Of a DNA stretch of 64,000 bases, positions 41,005 through 51,969 are shown piece after piece. Origin of the DNA: Phycisphaerae bacterium (GTDB taxonomy: Bacteria > Planctomycetota > Phycisphaerae > FEN-1346 > JAACEH01); the NCBI GenBank assembly GCA_012729015.1, contig JAAYDY010000122.1:24943-88942 (forward strand). The letters are read 5' to 3'. How positions within the stretch are numbered: position 1 is the stretch's first letter; each line of letters starts with the position of its first letter. The notes beneath the pieces are model-generated. The model was not told the DNA's origin. It searched no databases and saw only the letters and a program-made list of their open reading frames with translations. The position numbers and the translations under genes were made by a program.

Positions 41005-41333
41005 GACTCTCGCCCTCGATCAACGGCCCCCGAGGGGGCCTCCGTACAGTGCCCAAGCCCAATCTGAATGGGCAAGTGTACCGCACCGGGCCCGGAAATG
41101 CAAGCACTTTCGCCGCCCGGCCGCCGGGGGGGGGCACGTCACGTTTGCAGGTTCGCAGGCTCTCACACCGCGGAAACGGGGGGGGAAAGCGACGTAGGGT
41201 CGCTCGCGAGCGACCCTCGAAGGCCAGGTGCCCGCCCACGAACGTGACGTCCATCCCCCGGCGCAAGGAAGAAGCGCCACGGGCCGGCGTGCGGCCGCGG
41301 CGCTTCGGCATGTCCTCCGCCTGCGAGGCGACG
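41005..41333. other. rpmE upstream region with repeat-like palindromes
   Basis: Contains the rpmE promoter (41075-41103), a GCACGTCACGTTTGCAGG string shared with 41864 and 48284, and a perfect AGGGTCGCTCGCGAGCGACCCT palindrome-like element (41197-41218). No gene is supported. Confidence 0.55.
41075..41103 (-). promoter_or_regulatory. Predicted promoter of rpmE
   Basis: Minus strand TTGCAT (41098-41103), 17-base spacer, TACACT (41075-41080). Confidence 0.65.
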
Positions 41334-41717
41334 TCACCCGACCGTGATCGGCTGCGTGCTCTCCCAGACACCGTGCATATTGCACTTTTCGAAGACCCGG
41401 AGGCCGCCGTTGGCGTCGTCGGTGTTGGCCGGAAGCGACACGGTGAACGTGACTTTCGGCTCGGTCATCGCGCCAGCCAGGTCCACGCGGGCCAGTTGCA
41501 CGTATCCCTTGTACAATTCGATGGACTGGATGTGGTGCTCCGGCTCGTTCGGGTGCTTCAGCAGTTTGCCGACGTGGACGGTCACCTGGAACGGCTCGCC
41601 GGCCTTGACGGTGGTCGGAGCCTCGATGATCGGCAGATGCTTCTTCTCGAGGTCGGTCAGGTTCTTCGGGTCCTTGGGCTTGTTGACTTGCCTGAGCAAG
41701 GCGGGCAGTTCGGCCAT
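41334..41717 (-). CDS. Superoxide reductase (neelaredoxin/desulfoferrodoxin)
   Basis: A 127-residue non-haem iron protein that reduces superoxide to peroxide without O2 release. The Fe(His)4Cys site is visible: EKKHLPII (Glu/Lys and first His), HPNEPEHHIQSIELY (His ligands) and CNMHGVW (Cys and His). It lacks the N-terminal desulforedoxin domain, so it is the one-centre class. The start at 41717 has AGGAG upstream; the longer frame is not family-like. TATAAT at 41803-41808 (minus) may be its -10. Rubrerythrin at 16327 would remove the peroxide it makes. Confidence 0.95.
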   Translation of the reverse strand: MAELPALLRQVNKPKDPKNLTDLEKKHLPIIEAPTTVKAGEPFQVTVHVGKLLKHPNEPEHHIQSIELYKGYVQLARVDLAGAMTEPKVTFTVSLPANTDDANGGLRVFEKCNMHGVWESTQPITVG

Positions 41718-42185
41718 GGTCTTGTCTCCTCTCTGGTTTGTAACGGATCCCGTAACGATGCGCCGCCGACAGGCAACAACAACCCACCGGCAGAGCAGAC
41801 CGATTATAGTGGCAACCGCGTACGCGCGGGCGGAGAAAAGCCGTCGTGGCGTCAGATGGGGGCACGTCATGCTTGTGGGCGGGGAACTGGTCCGGGAATA
41901 ACGCTCACCGTAGGGGCGGCTCGCTGCAAGTCCCGAGCCTCGTCGAGGGGCGAGCCGCCCTCACAGGCGCCTGTCCCTTGCGGGTCGCTCACGAGCGACC
42001 CCTACATCGCTTCCCGCCGCTGCCCACACACATGACTCGCCGGCGGTGCCTCGACGGGGCTGGCATGGCACCGGGCACACGAGGTTGACGGTCCCCCGTT
42101 TCTCGAAAGAGTTCAGGCGAAGTCACGATCCCCTCGTGACTTCGCCTGAACGTGATGGCGGTGCGAACCTACCCGACAGGAGCCG
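41718..42185. repeat. Repeat mosaic and clpC terminator region
   Basis: Holds a family H string (GGGGGCACGTCATGCTTGTG to GGGAATAACGC, 41861-41908), a full family F element (41912-41962), a GGGTCGCTCACGAGCGACCC palindrome (41983-42002) and, at 42111-42151, the clpC hairpin. No gene is supported between superoxide reductase and clpC. Confidence 0.65.
42111..42151 (-). terminator. Perfect 18-bp hairpin after clpC
   Basis: GTTCAGGCGAAGTCACGA (42111-42128) and its exact complement (42134-42151) around a five-base loop. On the minus strand it follows the clpC stop by about 35 bases and is followed by TCTTTCG, a weak T-tract, so termination or 3'-end protection is likely. Confidence 0.7.
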
Positions 42186-44726
42186 TCAGGTCGCGTCGTG
42201 ATGGGCCGGTACCTGGGCTTGCGAGCCGTCGCCGGGGCGGTTGCCGGCCTCGAAGTACAGGTGCGCGTCGCGGACGGAAACGGTGATGATGTCCTTGCCT
42301 TCGTAGCTGCCGCGGAGGACCTCCTCGGAGAGGTAGTCCTCGATGAGGTTCTCGACGGTGCGACGCAGGGGCCGCGCGCCGAAGTCGGGGTTGTACCCCT
42401 TGTCGATCAGGAGCTGCTTGGCGTCGTCGTTGACGATCAGCTCCAGCCCCTTCTCGGTCAGGCGGCGGCGGATCTTGTTCAGTTCGAGGTCCACGATCTG
42501 GTTCATGTCGTCGCGCGTGAGGCTGCGGAACATGATCGTGTCGTCGAGTCGGTTGAGGAACTCGGGCCGGAAGTGCCGCTCGACTTCTTTCATCAGGGCG
42601 GTCTTCATCTGCTCGTAGTCGGCCTGCTGGCCCTTCTGGCGGAAGCCCATGCCGGCCTTGTTGGTGATGATGTTGGCGCCGAGGTTGCTCGTCAGGATGA
42701 GCACCGTGTTGCGGAAGTCGATGCGGCGGCCGAACGAGTCGGTCAGGCGGCCCTCTTCCATGATCTGAAGCAGCATGTTGTGCACGTCGCCGTGGGCCTT
42801 CTCGATCTCGTCCATGAGGATGACCGCGTAGGGGCGGCGGCGGATACGTTCGGTGAGCTGCCCGCCCTCTTCGTAGCCGACGTAGCCGGGCGGCGCGCCG
42901 ATCAGGCGGCTCACGTTGTGCTTCTCCATGTACTCGCTCATATCGATCTGGAGCAGCGCGTCTTCGCTGCCGAACATGAACTCGGCCAGGGCCTTGGACA
43001 GCTCGGTCTTGCCGACGCCGGTCGGGCCGATGAACAGGAAACAGCCCATGGGCCGCCGCGGGTCTTTGAGGCCGCTGCGGCTGCGGCGGAGGCTCTTGGC
43101 GATGGCCTTGATGGCCTCGTCCTGGCTGACGATGCGTTTGTGCAGCTCGGTTTCCATGCGCAGGAGCCGCTCGGTCTCCTCGCTTTCCAGGCGCGTCAGC
43201 GGCACGCCCGTCATTTTCGATACCACCTCGGCCACGACCTCGGCGTCCACGACGCCGTCGACTTCCTTGGCCGAATCGCGCCAGCCGGCCAGGAGCTCGT
43301 CCTTGCGGGCCTTCAGGTCGTCGATCTTGTTGCGGAGCTCGGCGGCCTGCTCGTAGGCGCTGCGGGCCACGGCCTCTTCCTTCTCGCCGTTGAGCCGCTC
43401 GATCTCCGTCTCGATCTCCGCCACGTCCGGCGGACGGGTCATCGCCTTCAGGTGGATCCGCGCGCCGGCCTCGTCGATCACATCGATGGCCTTGTCAGGC
43501 AGGCAGCGGCCGGTGATGTAGCGGTTCGAGAGCTCGACCGACGCGCGCAGCGCGCCGTCGGTGATCTGCACCCGGTGATGCGCCTCGTAACGGTCGCGCA
43601 GGCCGCGAAGAATCTCGATGGTCTGTTCGGCCGTCGGCGGCTCGACGATGATCGTCTGGAACCGGCGCTCCAGGGCCCCGTCTTTCTCGACGTACTTGCG
43701 GTACTCGTCGAGCGTCGTGGCGCCGATGCACTGGATTTCGCCGCGGCTGAGGGCCGGTTTCAGCACGTTCGAGGCGTCGATGGCCCCTTCCGCGCCGCCG
43801 GCGCCCACCAACGTATGCAACTCGTCAATAAACAGGATGATGTTCTTCGCGCGGCGGACCTCGTTCATCACCGCCTTGATCCGTTCCTCGAACTGGCCGC
43901 GGTACTTTGTCCCCGCGACCATCAGCGCCAGGTCCAGCACCACGATCCGGCGGCTGCGGAGCAACTCCGGCACGCTGCCGTCGACGATCGCCTTGGCCAG
44001 CCCCTCGACGATGGCCGTCTTGCCCACGCCGGCCTCGCCCAGCAGCACGGGGTTGTTCTTCGTGCGACGGCACAGCACCTGCATCAGACGCTCGATCTCG
44101 TTCACGCGGCCAATCACCGGGTCCAGCTTGTTCTGCGCGGCCAACTCCGTGAGGTCACGTCCGAAGCTGTCCAGGGCGGGCGTCTTGCTCTTGCCGCGAG
44201 CGCCCTTGGCGCCCGGCTGCCCGCGTTCGGCACCCTGGCCGAACTCCGGCGGCTGACCGCCGAACTCGGTTTCCTCGGTCATCTCGGCCGTGGCGCCGAG
44301 GAGCTTCAGCACCTCCTCGCGCACCTCGTCCAGACGCAGACCCAGGTTCATCAGCACCTGGGCGGCCACGCCGTCCTGCTCGCGCAGCAGGCCCAGCAGC
44401 AGGTGCTCGGTCCCGACGTAGTTGTGGCCCAGCATCCGGGCTTCTTCGATGGCGAACTCGATGACCTTCTTGGCGCGCGGCGTCTGAGGCAGCTTGCCCA
44501 TCGTGACCATCTGCGGACCGCTCTTGACGATCTTCTCGACCTCGATGCGAATCTTCTTCAGGTCGATGCTCATGTTCTTCAGACAGTTGGCCGCCACGCC
44601 GCTGCCTTCCTTGACCAGGCCCAGCAGCAGATGCTCGGTCCCCACGTACTCGTGGTTGAACCGCTGGGCCTCCTGGTTGGCCAGGGCCATCACCTTGCGG
44701 GCTCTGTCGGTGAATCGTTCGAACAT
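42186..44726 (-). CDS. clpC: ATP-dependent Clp protease ATP-binding subunit ClpC
   Basis: An 846-residue AAA+ unfoldase for ClpP. Two Clp_N repeats (ERFTDRARKVMALANQEAQRF and PQTPRAKKVIEFAIEEARMLGHNYVGTEHLLLGLL) lead to D1 (Walker A GEAGVGKTAIVEG), a middle UVR-type coiled region (GEKEEAVARSAYEQAAELRNKI) and D2 (Walker A GPTGVGKTELSKA). All motifs look intact. The start MFERFTDRARK has AAGGAA upstream. A TTGCCG-17-TACAAT promoter lies at 44848-44876, with no CIRCE or CtsR-type site recognised. No ctsR or mcsAB neighbours are present. Confidence 0.97.
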   Translation of the reverse strand: MFERFTDRARKVMALANQEAQRFNHEYVGTEHLLLGLVKEGSGVAANCLKNMSIDLKKIRIEVEKIVKSGPQMVTMGKLPQTPRAKKVIEFAIEEARMLGHNYVGTEHLLLGLLREQDGVAAQVLMNLGLRLDEVREEVLKLLGATAEMTEETEFGGQPPEFGQGAERGQPGAKGARGKSKTPALDSFGRDLTELAAQNKLDPVIGRVNEIERLMQVLCRRTKNNPVLLGEAGVGKTAIVEGLAKAIVDGSVPELLRSRRIVVLDLALMVAGTKYRGQFEERIKAVMNEVRRAKNIILFIDELHTLVGAGGAEGAIDASNVLKPALSRGEIQCIGATTLDEYRKYVEKDGALERRFQTIIVEPPTAEQTIEILRGLRDRYEAHHRVQITDGALRASVELSNRYITGRCLPDKAIDVIDEAGARIHLKAMTRPPDVAEIETEIERLNGEKEEAVARSAYEQAAELRNKIDDLKARKDELLAGWRDSAKEVDGVVDAEVVAEVVSKMTGVPLTRLESEETERLLRMETELHKRIVSQDEAIKAIAKSLRRSRSGLKDPRRPMGCFLFIGPTGVGKTELSKALAEFMFGSEDALLQIDMSEYMEKHNVSRLIGAPPGYVGYEEGGQLTERIRRRPYAVILMDEIEKAHGDVHNMLLQIMEEGRLTDSFGRRIDFRNTVLILTSNLGANIITNKAGMGFRQKGQQADYEQMKTALMKEVERHFRPEFLNRLDDTIMFRSLTRDDMNQIVDLELNKIRRRLTEKGLELIVNDDAKQLLIDKGYNPDFGARPLRRTVENLIEDYLSEEVLRGSYEGKDIITVSVRDAHLYFEAGNRPGDGSQAQVPAHHDAT

Positions 44727-45290
44727 TCGAGGTTTCCTTCCCAGGGCCGGGCGACCGCGGCTGCGGCCGCACACAAACCCGCTGTTAGCAACATGTTACA
44801 AGGTGCCCGGCACCCCAGTCACGCTACCGGACAGCCATACGGCAACTATTGTACACGCCTGGCGGTCCGTCGGCAAGCGCCACCGGAGGCGCAGGGACCG
44901 ACCCAGACTGTATCGGCCAGAACCGCTCGCCCCCTTCGCCCGAAGATCGCGATTTTCAGTGCGAAAACGGGCAAAGGGCCGGCGCCGGCCCGGCCGATAA
45001 AAGACTATCCGGCCCACCACGGCGGCAACGCCGGGTGACGGGGACGCCGCTGTTGAAGGGCGGCTCGCCCCTCGACGAGGCTCGGGACTTGCAGCGAGCC
45101 GCCCCTACGGTGAACGAGGCGAGAGGTTTGCCTGTTCGACCCTCACCGCCCCTCGACTGCGCCCGGGGCACCTCTCCCTGCAAGCAGGGAGAGCAGCGGT
45201 TGACCGGGCGCTGGCGGCGCGGGAAGATATGTGGTGGGATACCGTAGGCCTGTCGGACACCGAGGAAGAGTCAGTGCGGAGGGCGTGCTG
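44727..45290. repeat. clpC promoter region and repeat remnants
   Basis: After the clpC promoter (44848-44876) come a reversed family F element (45057-45107) and a partial family B tail (45135-45193, GACCCTCACCGCCCCTCGAC to CTCTCCCTGCAAGCAGGGAG). Positions 44877-45050 and 45194-45290 show nothing else. No gene is supported. Confidence 0.65.
44848..44876 (-). promoter_or_regulatory. Predicted promoter of clpC
   Basis: Minus strand TTGCCG (44871-44876), 17-base spacer, TACAAT (44848-44853), about 120 bases before the ATG. Confidence 0.65.
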
Positions 45291-46022
45291 GTGCGGAGAG
45301 CGATTGCGTACGGGCTGGTGGCGGTGATCGTGGGCGGCATTCTGGCCGTGATGATCGGCTGGACCCTGGCGACGAGCGAGCCGGCGGGGTACACGCGGCC
45401 GGACGACTTCACCGCGCAGCAACTGAGCGACGAGGCGGCGAAGTTCAACGCCGCCGCGGCCAGGATTCACAACACCATCACCGACGCCTCGGGCGGCACG
45501 CCGCTGGACATCACGCTGACCGATGCGGCGATCAACGGGTACATCCGGAGCCTGCCGCCGGACCAGTTGCGGCAACTGCCGTCGGCGTTCGACAACCCGC
45601 AGGTGGTGTTCCGCGACGGGGAAGTGGTGCTGATGGGCGACGTGTACGTGAAGGGTCGCAAGGCGGTGGCGTCGATGCACCTGGCGGCCGAGGTGACCGA
45701 GGACGGGGACCTGCGGCTGGAGATGCGGACGACCAAGGCCGGTCGGCTGCCGCTGCCGGACATGATCAGCAACGACACGGTCGCTCACCTGGACCGGAAG
45801 ATCGAGGACATGCAGTCACGCGGCGAGGCCGCCGGCGGCGACGACCGCCGGGCCCAGGTGGCTGACGCCAAACTGATGGCCCTGATGAGCTTGCGCGGAC
45901 TGCTGAAGGGCGAGCCCGTGACGCTGGAAACCCGTCGGCAACGGTTGAAGCTGGACGCACTGGAAATCCTGGACGGGCGGATCCACGTCGTGGGGCGGAA
46001 CGTCGAAAAACCCGCGGAGTGA
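45291..46022 (+). CDS. Membrane-anchored protein of unknown function
   Basis: A 243-residue protein with one N-terminal membrane helix (RAIAYGLVAVIVGGILAVMIGW) and an extracytoplasmic domain. That domain has an alternating pattern (DITLTDAAINGYIRSLP, VVFRDGEVVLMGDVYVKGRKAVASMHLAAEV) like lipid- or sterol-binding barrel folds (AsmA/DUF-type), followed by a basic tail (TLETRRQRLKLDALEILDGRIHV). GGAGG precedes the GTG at 45291. Its stop codon abuts the stop of rnc on the opposite strand. No named family was recognised. Confidence 0.75.
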   Translation: MRRAIAYGLVAVIVGGILAVMIGWTLATSEPAGYTRPDDFTAQQLSDEAAKFNAAAARIHNTITDASGGTPLDITLTDAAINGYIRSLPPDQLRQLPSAFDNPQVVFRDGEVVLMGDVYVKGRKAVASMHLAAEVTEDGDLRLEMRTTKAGRLPLPDMISNDTVAHLDRKIEDMQSRGEAAGGDDRRAQVADAKLMALMSLRGLLKGEPVTLETRRQRLKLDALEILDGRIHVVGRNVEKPAE

Positions 46023-46751
46023 TCAGTCGATGTCGGCCACGGTGTCGTCGGCCTCGGCGGACACTTCGCCGAGGGCCTCCAGGGCGCGGCGGGCGGCTTT
46101 CTGCTCGGCCTCTTTTTTGCTCAGGCCCCAGGCGCTCGGGAACCGGCGGCCGTCCAGCACCACGGCCACCTCGAACGCCTTGCTGTGGTCCGGGCCCTTC
46201 TCGTCGAGCACCTCGTAGTTGGGCGTCTGGCCCACCTTGTGCTGGGCATATTGCTGCATCATGCTCTTGTAGTTCAGCTCGTGGGCCCCTTCGGCCACGC
46301 GGTCAATCTCCGGCTCCATGAGCCGCAGCACCAGGCGACTGGCCACGTCGAACCCGCCGTCGATGTACACGGCGCCGATGAGGCTTTCCAGGGCACAGGC
46401 CGAGAGGCTCGAGGGCAGGCCGCCCTCGGTTTCCATGCCCTTGCTCAGGAACAGCAGCTTGTCGATGCCCAGCCCCGTGGCGACGGTAGCGCACGTGCTG
46501 CGACTCACGACGACGCTCTTGATCCGCGTCAGGTCGCCTTCGGTGAACTTTGGATAGCGACGGAACAGTTCCTCGCAGACCACCAGGCCCAGCACGGCGT
46601 CGCCGAGGAACTCGAGACGTTCGTTGCTGTCGAGGTAGTGCGGCGCCACGCTGGCATGCGTTAACGCCTTGACCAGAAGGGACTTGTCCGAGAACTGGTA
46701 TCCCAGAATCTGCTCACAGCCGACAACTGCCTCGTCGCGCGATTCGGCCAA
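46023..46751 (-). CDS. rnc: Ribonuclease III
   Basis: A 242-residue double-strand-specific endoribonuclease. The catalytic signature is NERLEFLGDAVLG, the second acidic cluster is ESLIGAVYIDGG, and the C-terminal double-stranded RNA-binding domain runs from NYKSMMQQYAQ to KKEAEQKAARRALEAL. It processes rRNA and regulates mRNAs. The start is TTG at 46751, preceded by AAGGAC, an uncommon start for this gene. It is convergent end-to-end with the gene at 45291 (zero spacing). Confidence 0.97.
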   Translation of the reverse strand: MAESRDEAVVGCEQILGYQFSDKSLLVKALTHASVAPHYLDSNERLEFLGDAVLGLVVCEELFRRYPKFTEGDLTRIKSVVVSRSTCATVATGLGIDKLLFLSKGMETEGGLPSSLSACALESLIGAVYIDGGFDVASRLVLRLMEPEIDRVAEGAHELNYKSMMQQYAQHKVGQTPNYEVLDEKGPDHSKAFEVAVVLDGRRFPSAWGLSKKEAEQKAARRALEALGEVSAEADDTVADID

Positions 46752-46861
46752 CCGGGTTCGTCCTTTCCATCGAGGGAGCGCCCCTGACGCCAGGCGCGGT
46801 CTTACGAAGGCCCATTCTAAAACGCCGCCGCCGCCTTGTCAACGCGGCGCGCCCCCCGCCG

Positions 46862-46902
46862 GCAACAAAAGAAACGGGCGTCCCGCAGGTGGGGACGCCC
46901 GT
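46862..46902 (-). terminator. Intrinsic terminator of metK
   Basis: ACGGGCGTCCC (46874-46884) pairs with GGGACGCCCGT (46892-46902); the minus strand then reads TTTCTTTTGTTG (46862-46873). Confidence 0.85.
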
Positions 46903-46962
46903 CTGAACTGGACATTTGGCGTAGAGAACCCGTGGCACAGCCGGCCTCGGGCGTGCCGGTGA

Positions 46963-48174
<1,212 letters not shown>

Positions 48175-48220
48175 GCACAGTCTCCTTATGAAAAGGGTTC
48201 ACGTCCTCTCAAGCCCGTTA

Positions 48221-48248
48221 AGTATACTCGCCCGCCGTCGCCGTTCAA
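48221..48248 (-). promoter_or_regulatory. Predicted promoter of metK
   Basis: Minus strand TTGAAC (48243-48248), 16-base spacer, TATACT (48221-48226), about 45 bases before the GTG. Confidence 0.7.
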
Positions 48249-48283
48249 GCCCGAATCTGCGGCCAAGGCCAAGGGGACATGCG

Positions 48284-48345
48284 GGGATGCACGTCACGTT
48301 TGTGGCGGGCAACGGGTCTGGGAATAACGCCGATCGTAGGGGCGG
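48284..48345. repeat. Family H repeat near metK
   Basis: GCACGTCACGTTTGTGGCGG to GGGAATAACGCCGATCGTAG closely matches 41861-41908, including the following start of a family F element. It lies between the metK promoter and the permease stop. Confidence 0.6.
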
Positions 48346-48384
48346 CGCGATGGGAGGGCCGGCGCGAGCGGGCGGATTCGAGGG

Positions 48385-49251
48385 TCAGTCGATTTCGCGG
48401 CGGTTGAAGAGGAACGTGCCGACGAGGAGCACGAAGGCGACGTATCCGACGGTGTAGAGGCCGACCCAGCCGGTGTAGGCCCAGAGACCCTCGAAGGCGG
48501 GCTCGTCGGCCATGGCGGCCGAGACCTGGTTGACGATGTCGAAGTTCTGGAGGAACGGGAGCAGATGGGCCGCCGGGGTGACGGTGTCGCGGACCAGGGC
48601 GGTCGAGTGCCGCACGGCGTCGGTGAGGAACTCCGTGAGGTGGCCGACCAGGTAGAGGCCGAAGGTGACGATGACGGCCAGGACGCGGCTGAAGCCTGCG
48701 CTGAGGACGACGGCCACGGCGGCGAGGATGGCCCCGCGGTAGAGGATCATGACGCAGGCCGGCAAGGTGCTGGCGGCGTGGTTCCACATTTTGGCCTGGA
48801 ATTCGAGGACCGGGGCACTCTGGCTCATGCTGAAGGCACCGTGTCGCTCGGCAGGCATGGCTCCGTTGTAGACCTTGACGTAGGTGGTGAGGAAGACCAG
48901 CAGGGCGAGGACGGCCGTGGCGGCGGCCAGGGCCAGAACGATGCCGGCGAATTTCCCGACGAGCAGTTGCCAGCGTGCGACGGGCTTGGCCAGCAGGGCC
49001 AGGACGGTTTTGGACTCCAGTTCCTCGGCGACGCTGCTGGCGGCCGTGAGGGCCACCAGGAACACGATGGCCAGGGCCGAGGTGTGCAGGGCCAGGTCCT
49101 TGAACAGGACGACCTCGTCGGCGAACCCGAAGAGCGGCACGACCATCATCAGCAGGAGCACGGCGGCGGCCAGGGCCAGGACGAGGATGAAGACGGGCTG
49201 GCGCACGACCTCGCGGAAGGTGTTGATCGAGATGGCAGCGATGCTTTGCAC
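48385..49251 (-). CDS. ABC-2 type transporter permease
   Basis: A 288-residue membrane protein with about six helices (VFILVLALAAAVLLLMMV, ALAIVFLVALTAASS, FAGIVLALAAATAVLALLVFL, GAILAAVAVVLSAGF, LAVIVTFGLYLVGHL, VGLYTVGYVAFVLLVGTFL). The SVAEELESKTVLALLAKPVAR stretch is the coupling segment of NosY-like ABC-2 permeases. The start is GTG at 49251 with GGAGGAG upstream. No ATPase subunit is adjacent. The cargo is unknown. Confidence 0.88.
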   Translation of the reverse strand: MQSIAAISINTFREVVRQPVFILVLALAAAVLLLMMVVPLFGFADEVVLFKDLALHTSALAIVFLVALTAASSVAEELESKTVLALLAKPVARWQLLVGKFAGIVLALAAATAVLALLVFLTTYVKVYNGAMPAERHGAFSMSQSAPVLEFQAKMWNHAASTLPACVMILYRGAILAAVAVVLSAGFSRVLAVIVTFGLYLVGHLTEFLTDAVRHSTALVRDTVTPAAHLLPFLQNFDIVNQVSAAMADEPAFEGLWAYTGWVGLYTVGYVAFVLLVGTFLFNRREID

Positions 49252-49360
49252 GCGACTCCTCCGGTCCCGCGGGACGGTCCGCCGTCGGGGCCGCCTTACT
49301 TTACCCGGCGGCGGCGGCAAAGGCAAGATGCGATGGTTCAGTTCGACGGGCTGTTAGGTC

Positions 49361-49389
49361 TTGAATCGCCGTAGGGGATGGCCTATCAT
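49361..49389 (+). promoter_or_regulatory. Predicted promoter of tyrS
   Basis: TTGAAT (49361-49366), 17-base spacer, TATCAT (49384-49389), about 50 bases before the ATG at 49441. No T-box leader fits in that length. Confidence 0.65.
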
Positions 49390-49440
49390 AGCCTGTTACG
49401 ACGTATAGCGGCAACACCCACAGGGAAGGATCCGAAAGCC

Positions 49441-50682
<1,242 letters not shown>

Positions 50683-50689
50683 GTGCAGG

Positions 50690-50812
50690 CAAGGTGTTTC
50701 GCATGCCTGACGGGGCAGGCATGGCACCCGGCCACGCGGATGTGTAGGGTGGGTCCACCGGACCCACGCGGATGTGCAGACCGTAGGGTGGCTGCTCGCA
50801 GCCACGCGGAGA
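50690..50812. repeat. Family D, A and short C repeats before a small-gene pair
   Basis: A reversed family D hairpin (GCATGCCTGACGGGGCAGGCATGG, about 50701-50724), a family A hairpin (50744-50772) and a short family C arm pair (GTGGCTGCTCGCAGCCAC, 50789-50806) end where GGAG, the Shine-Dalgarno of the next gene, begins. Confidence 0.7.
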
Positions 50813-50814
50813 CT

Positions 50815-51402
50815 ATGAAACTTCCGAAACTTGATCCTCAGAAGCAGTACGACGGGCTCTACGTGGTGGATTTCGGCGACACGGCGGGCGTGGGCTACAC
50901 GGCCGAGGAAGTCGCCATGCTGCTGGAGAGCGACCGGTATCGCGACGCGCGGGTGTACAAGGTACACCGGATGCTGCCGGACGGAACGGTGGAGCTCAAG
51001 GGCGTGTCGTCGCGTCGGTTCGACGCGGAGTCGGCGTTCGTGTTCTGCTCGCGCGATGCCGAGCGGGCGTCGAAGGATTTCGACGACCTGGCGGCGCTGG
51101 CCGAGCGCGATCCGTTGCCGTGCAAGGCGCGGCTGGTGTACGGCGGGCTGGGCTACCAGCCGGCGTTTCCGTGGGTGACGGCGATACTGTACCCGGCAGA
51201 GTACGAGGACGAACTGAGCGCCTGGCTGCTGAAGCACGACGTGCGCGCGGGCGAGACGGTGGACGCGGGGATCAGCCACGCGACGGTGGTGGCGAACAAT
51301 CTTCAGGTGCGCCGTCACGCGCAGTTGGCCAGCCAGGCGTGGCGCGCCAGCCGCAGCCGCGACGAGGTGCTTCGCAGCGTCGGCCGGGCGGTGCAGCGGT
51401 AG
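50815..51402 (+). CDS. Conserved-looking cytosolic protein, function unknown
   Basis: A 195-residue protein starting MKLPKLDPQKQYDGLYVVDF. It mixes alpha and beta elements (VGYTAEEVAMLLESDRYRD, RVYKVHRMLPDGTVELKGV) with a C-terminal helical basic tail (ASRSRDEVLRSVGRAVQR). There are no catalytic motifs, signal peptide or membrane segments that I recognise. GGAG lies four bases before the ATG and is part of the repeat flank. It is followed by a 70-residue basic protein 20 bases downstream. Confidence 0.75.
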   Translation: MKLPKLDPQKQYDGLYVVDFGDTAGVGYTAEEVAMLLESDRYRDARVYKVHRMLPDGTVELKGVSSRRFDAESAFVFCSRDAERASKDFDDLAALAERDPLPCKARLVYGGLGYQPAFPWVTAILYPAEYEDELSAWLLKHDVRAGETVDAGISHATVVANNLQVRRHAQLASQAWRASRSRDEVLRSVGRAVQR

Positions 51403-51422
51403 GATTGGGGGGGGGCACGATC

Positions 51423-51635
51423 ATGCTGGCAGGCAGGATACGTCACAAGATGGCGCTGGCGGTCACGACGTTCGCGTTGCGGCACCTCGGGCCGAAGCGG
51501 CCGTACGAAGGCGAGGTCGAGGAGGCGGCGCGAGAGGACTGGAAGTCGTCGATGCGGCGGCTGGGCCTGAGGCGGCACACGCCGTGGCACGACCGGTTCC
51601 GGCAGTCGTGGATTCGGATTCGCCGGGATCGGTAG
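51423..51635 (+). CDS. Small basic protein, 70 residues
   Basis: MLAGRIRHKMALAVTTFALR onward: a short hydrophobic start, then an Arg/Lys-rich C-terminal half (WKSSMRRLGLRRHTPWHDRF). GGGGGGGC lies before the ATG as a Shine-Dalgarno-like run. Codon composition matches the neighbours. Its reality rests on that and on position after the 195-residue gene. No family was recognised. Confidence 0.5.
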   Translation: MLAGRIRHKMALAVTTFALRHLGPKRPYEGEVEEAAREDWKSSMRRLGLRRHTPWHDRFRQSWIRIRRDR

Positions 51636-51969
51636 GACACCGGCGCGGAGCACGCGCGCGGGTCCGGGGATACGCCCCCCATGCTGTCGACTCCTCTCCC
51701 CTTCTAAGGGGAGAGGGTGGCCCGAAGGGCCGGGTGAGGGGGCGCGGCAGAGAACGCCGCGCGTGCGGAGGACCTTCTCCGCTCGACCCTGACCGCCCCT
51801 CGACGGCGCTCGGCCGCTCTCCCTGCAAGCAGGGCGAGGGGTGGTGGTGCGTGCTTCGCATACGCATGCCCGACAAGCGCGTGGGTCCGGGGGACCCACC
51901 CTACATATTCCGTCGGTCGTCGCCTCTTGCCTGGAAGCGACGACCGGCGGACACGGGACACGGGAACTC
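51636..51969. repeat. Family B and A repeats before Gfo/Idh/MocA gene
   Basis: A full family B element (51692-51840) and a reversed family A hairpin (51877-51904) fill most of this gap. Positions 51636-51690 and 51905-51969 are otherwise featureless. Confidence 0.75.

Noticed and set aside
48175..48220. SAM riboswitch before metK
   Set aside because: The leader from the predicted start is only about 40 bases and has no SAM-aptamer consensus.
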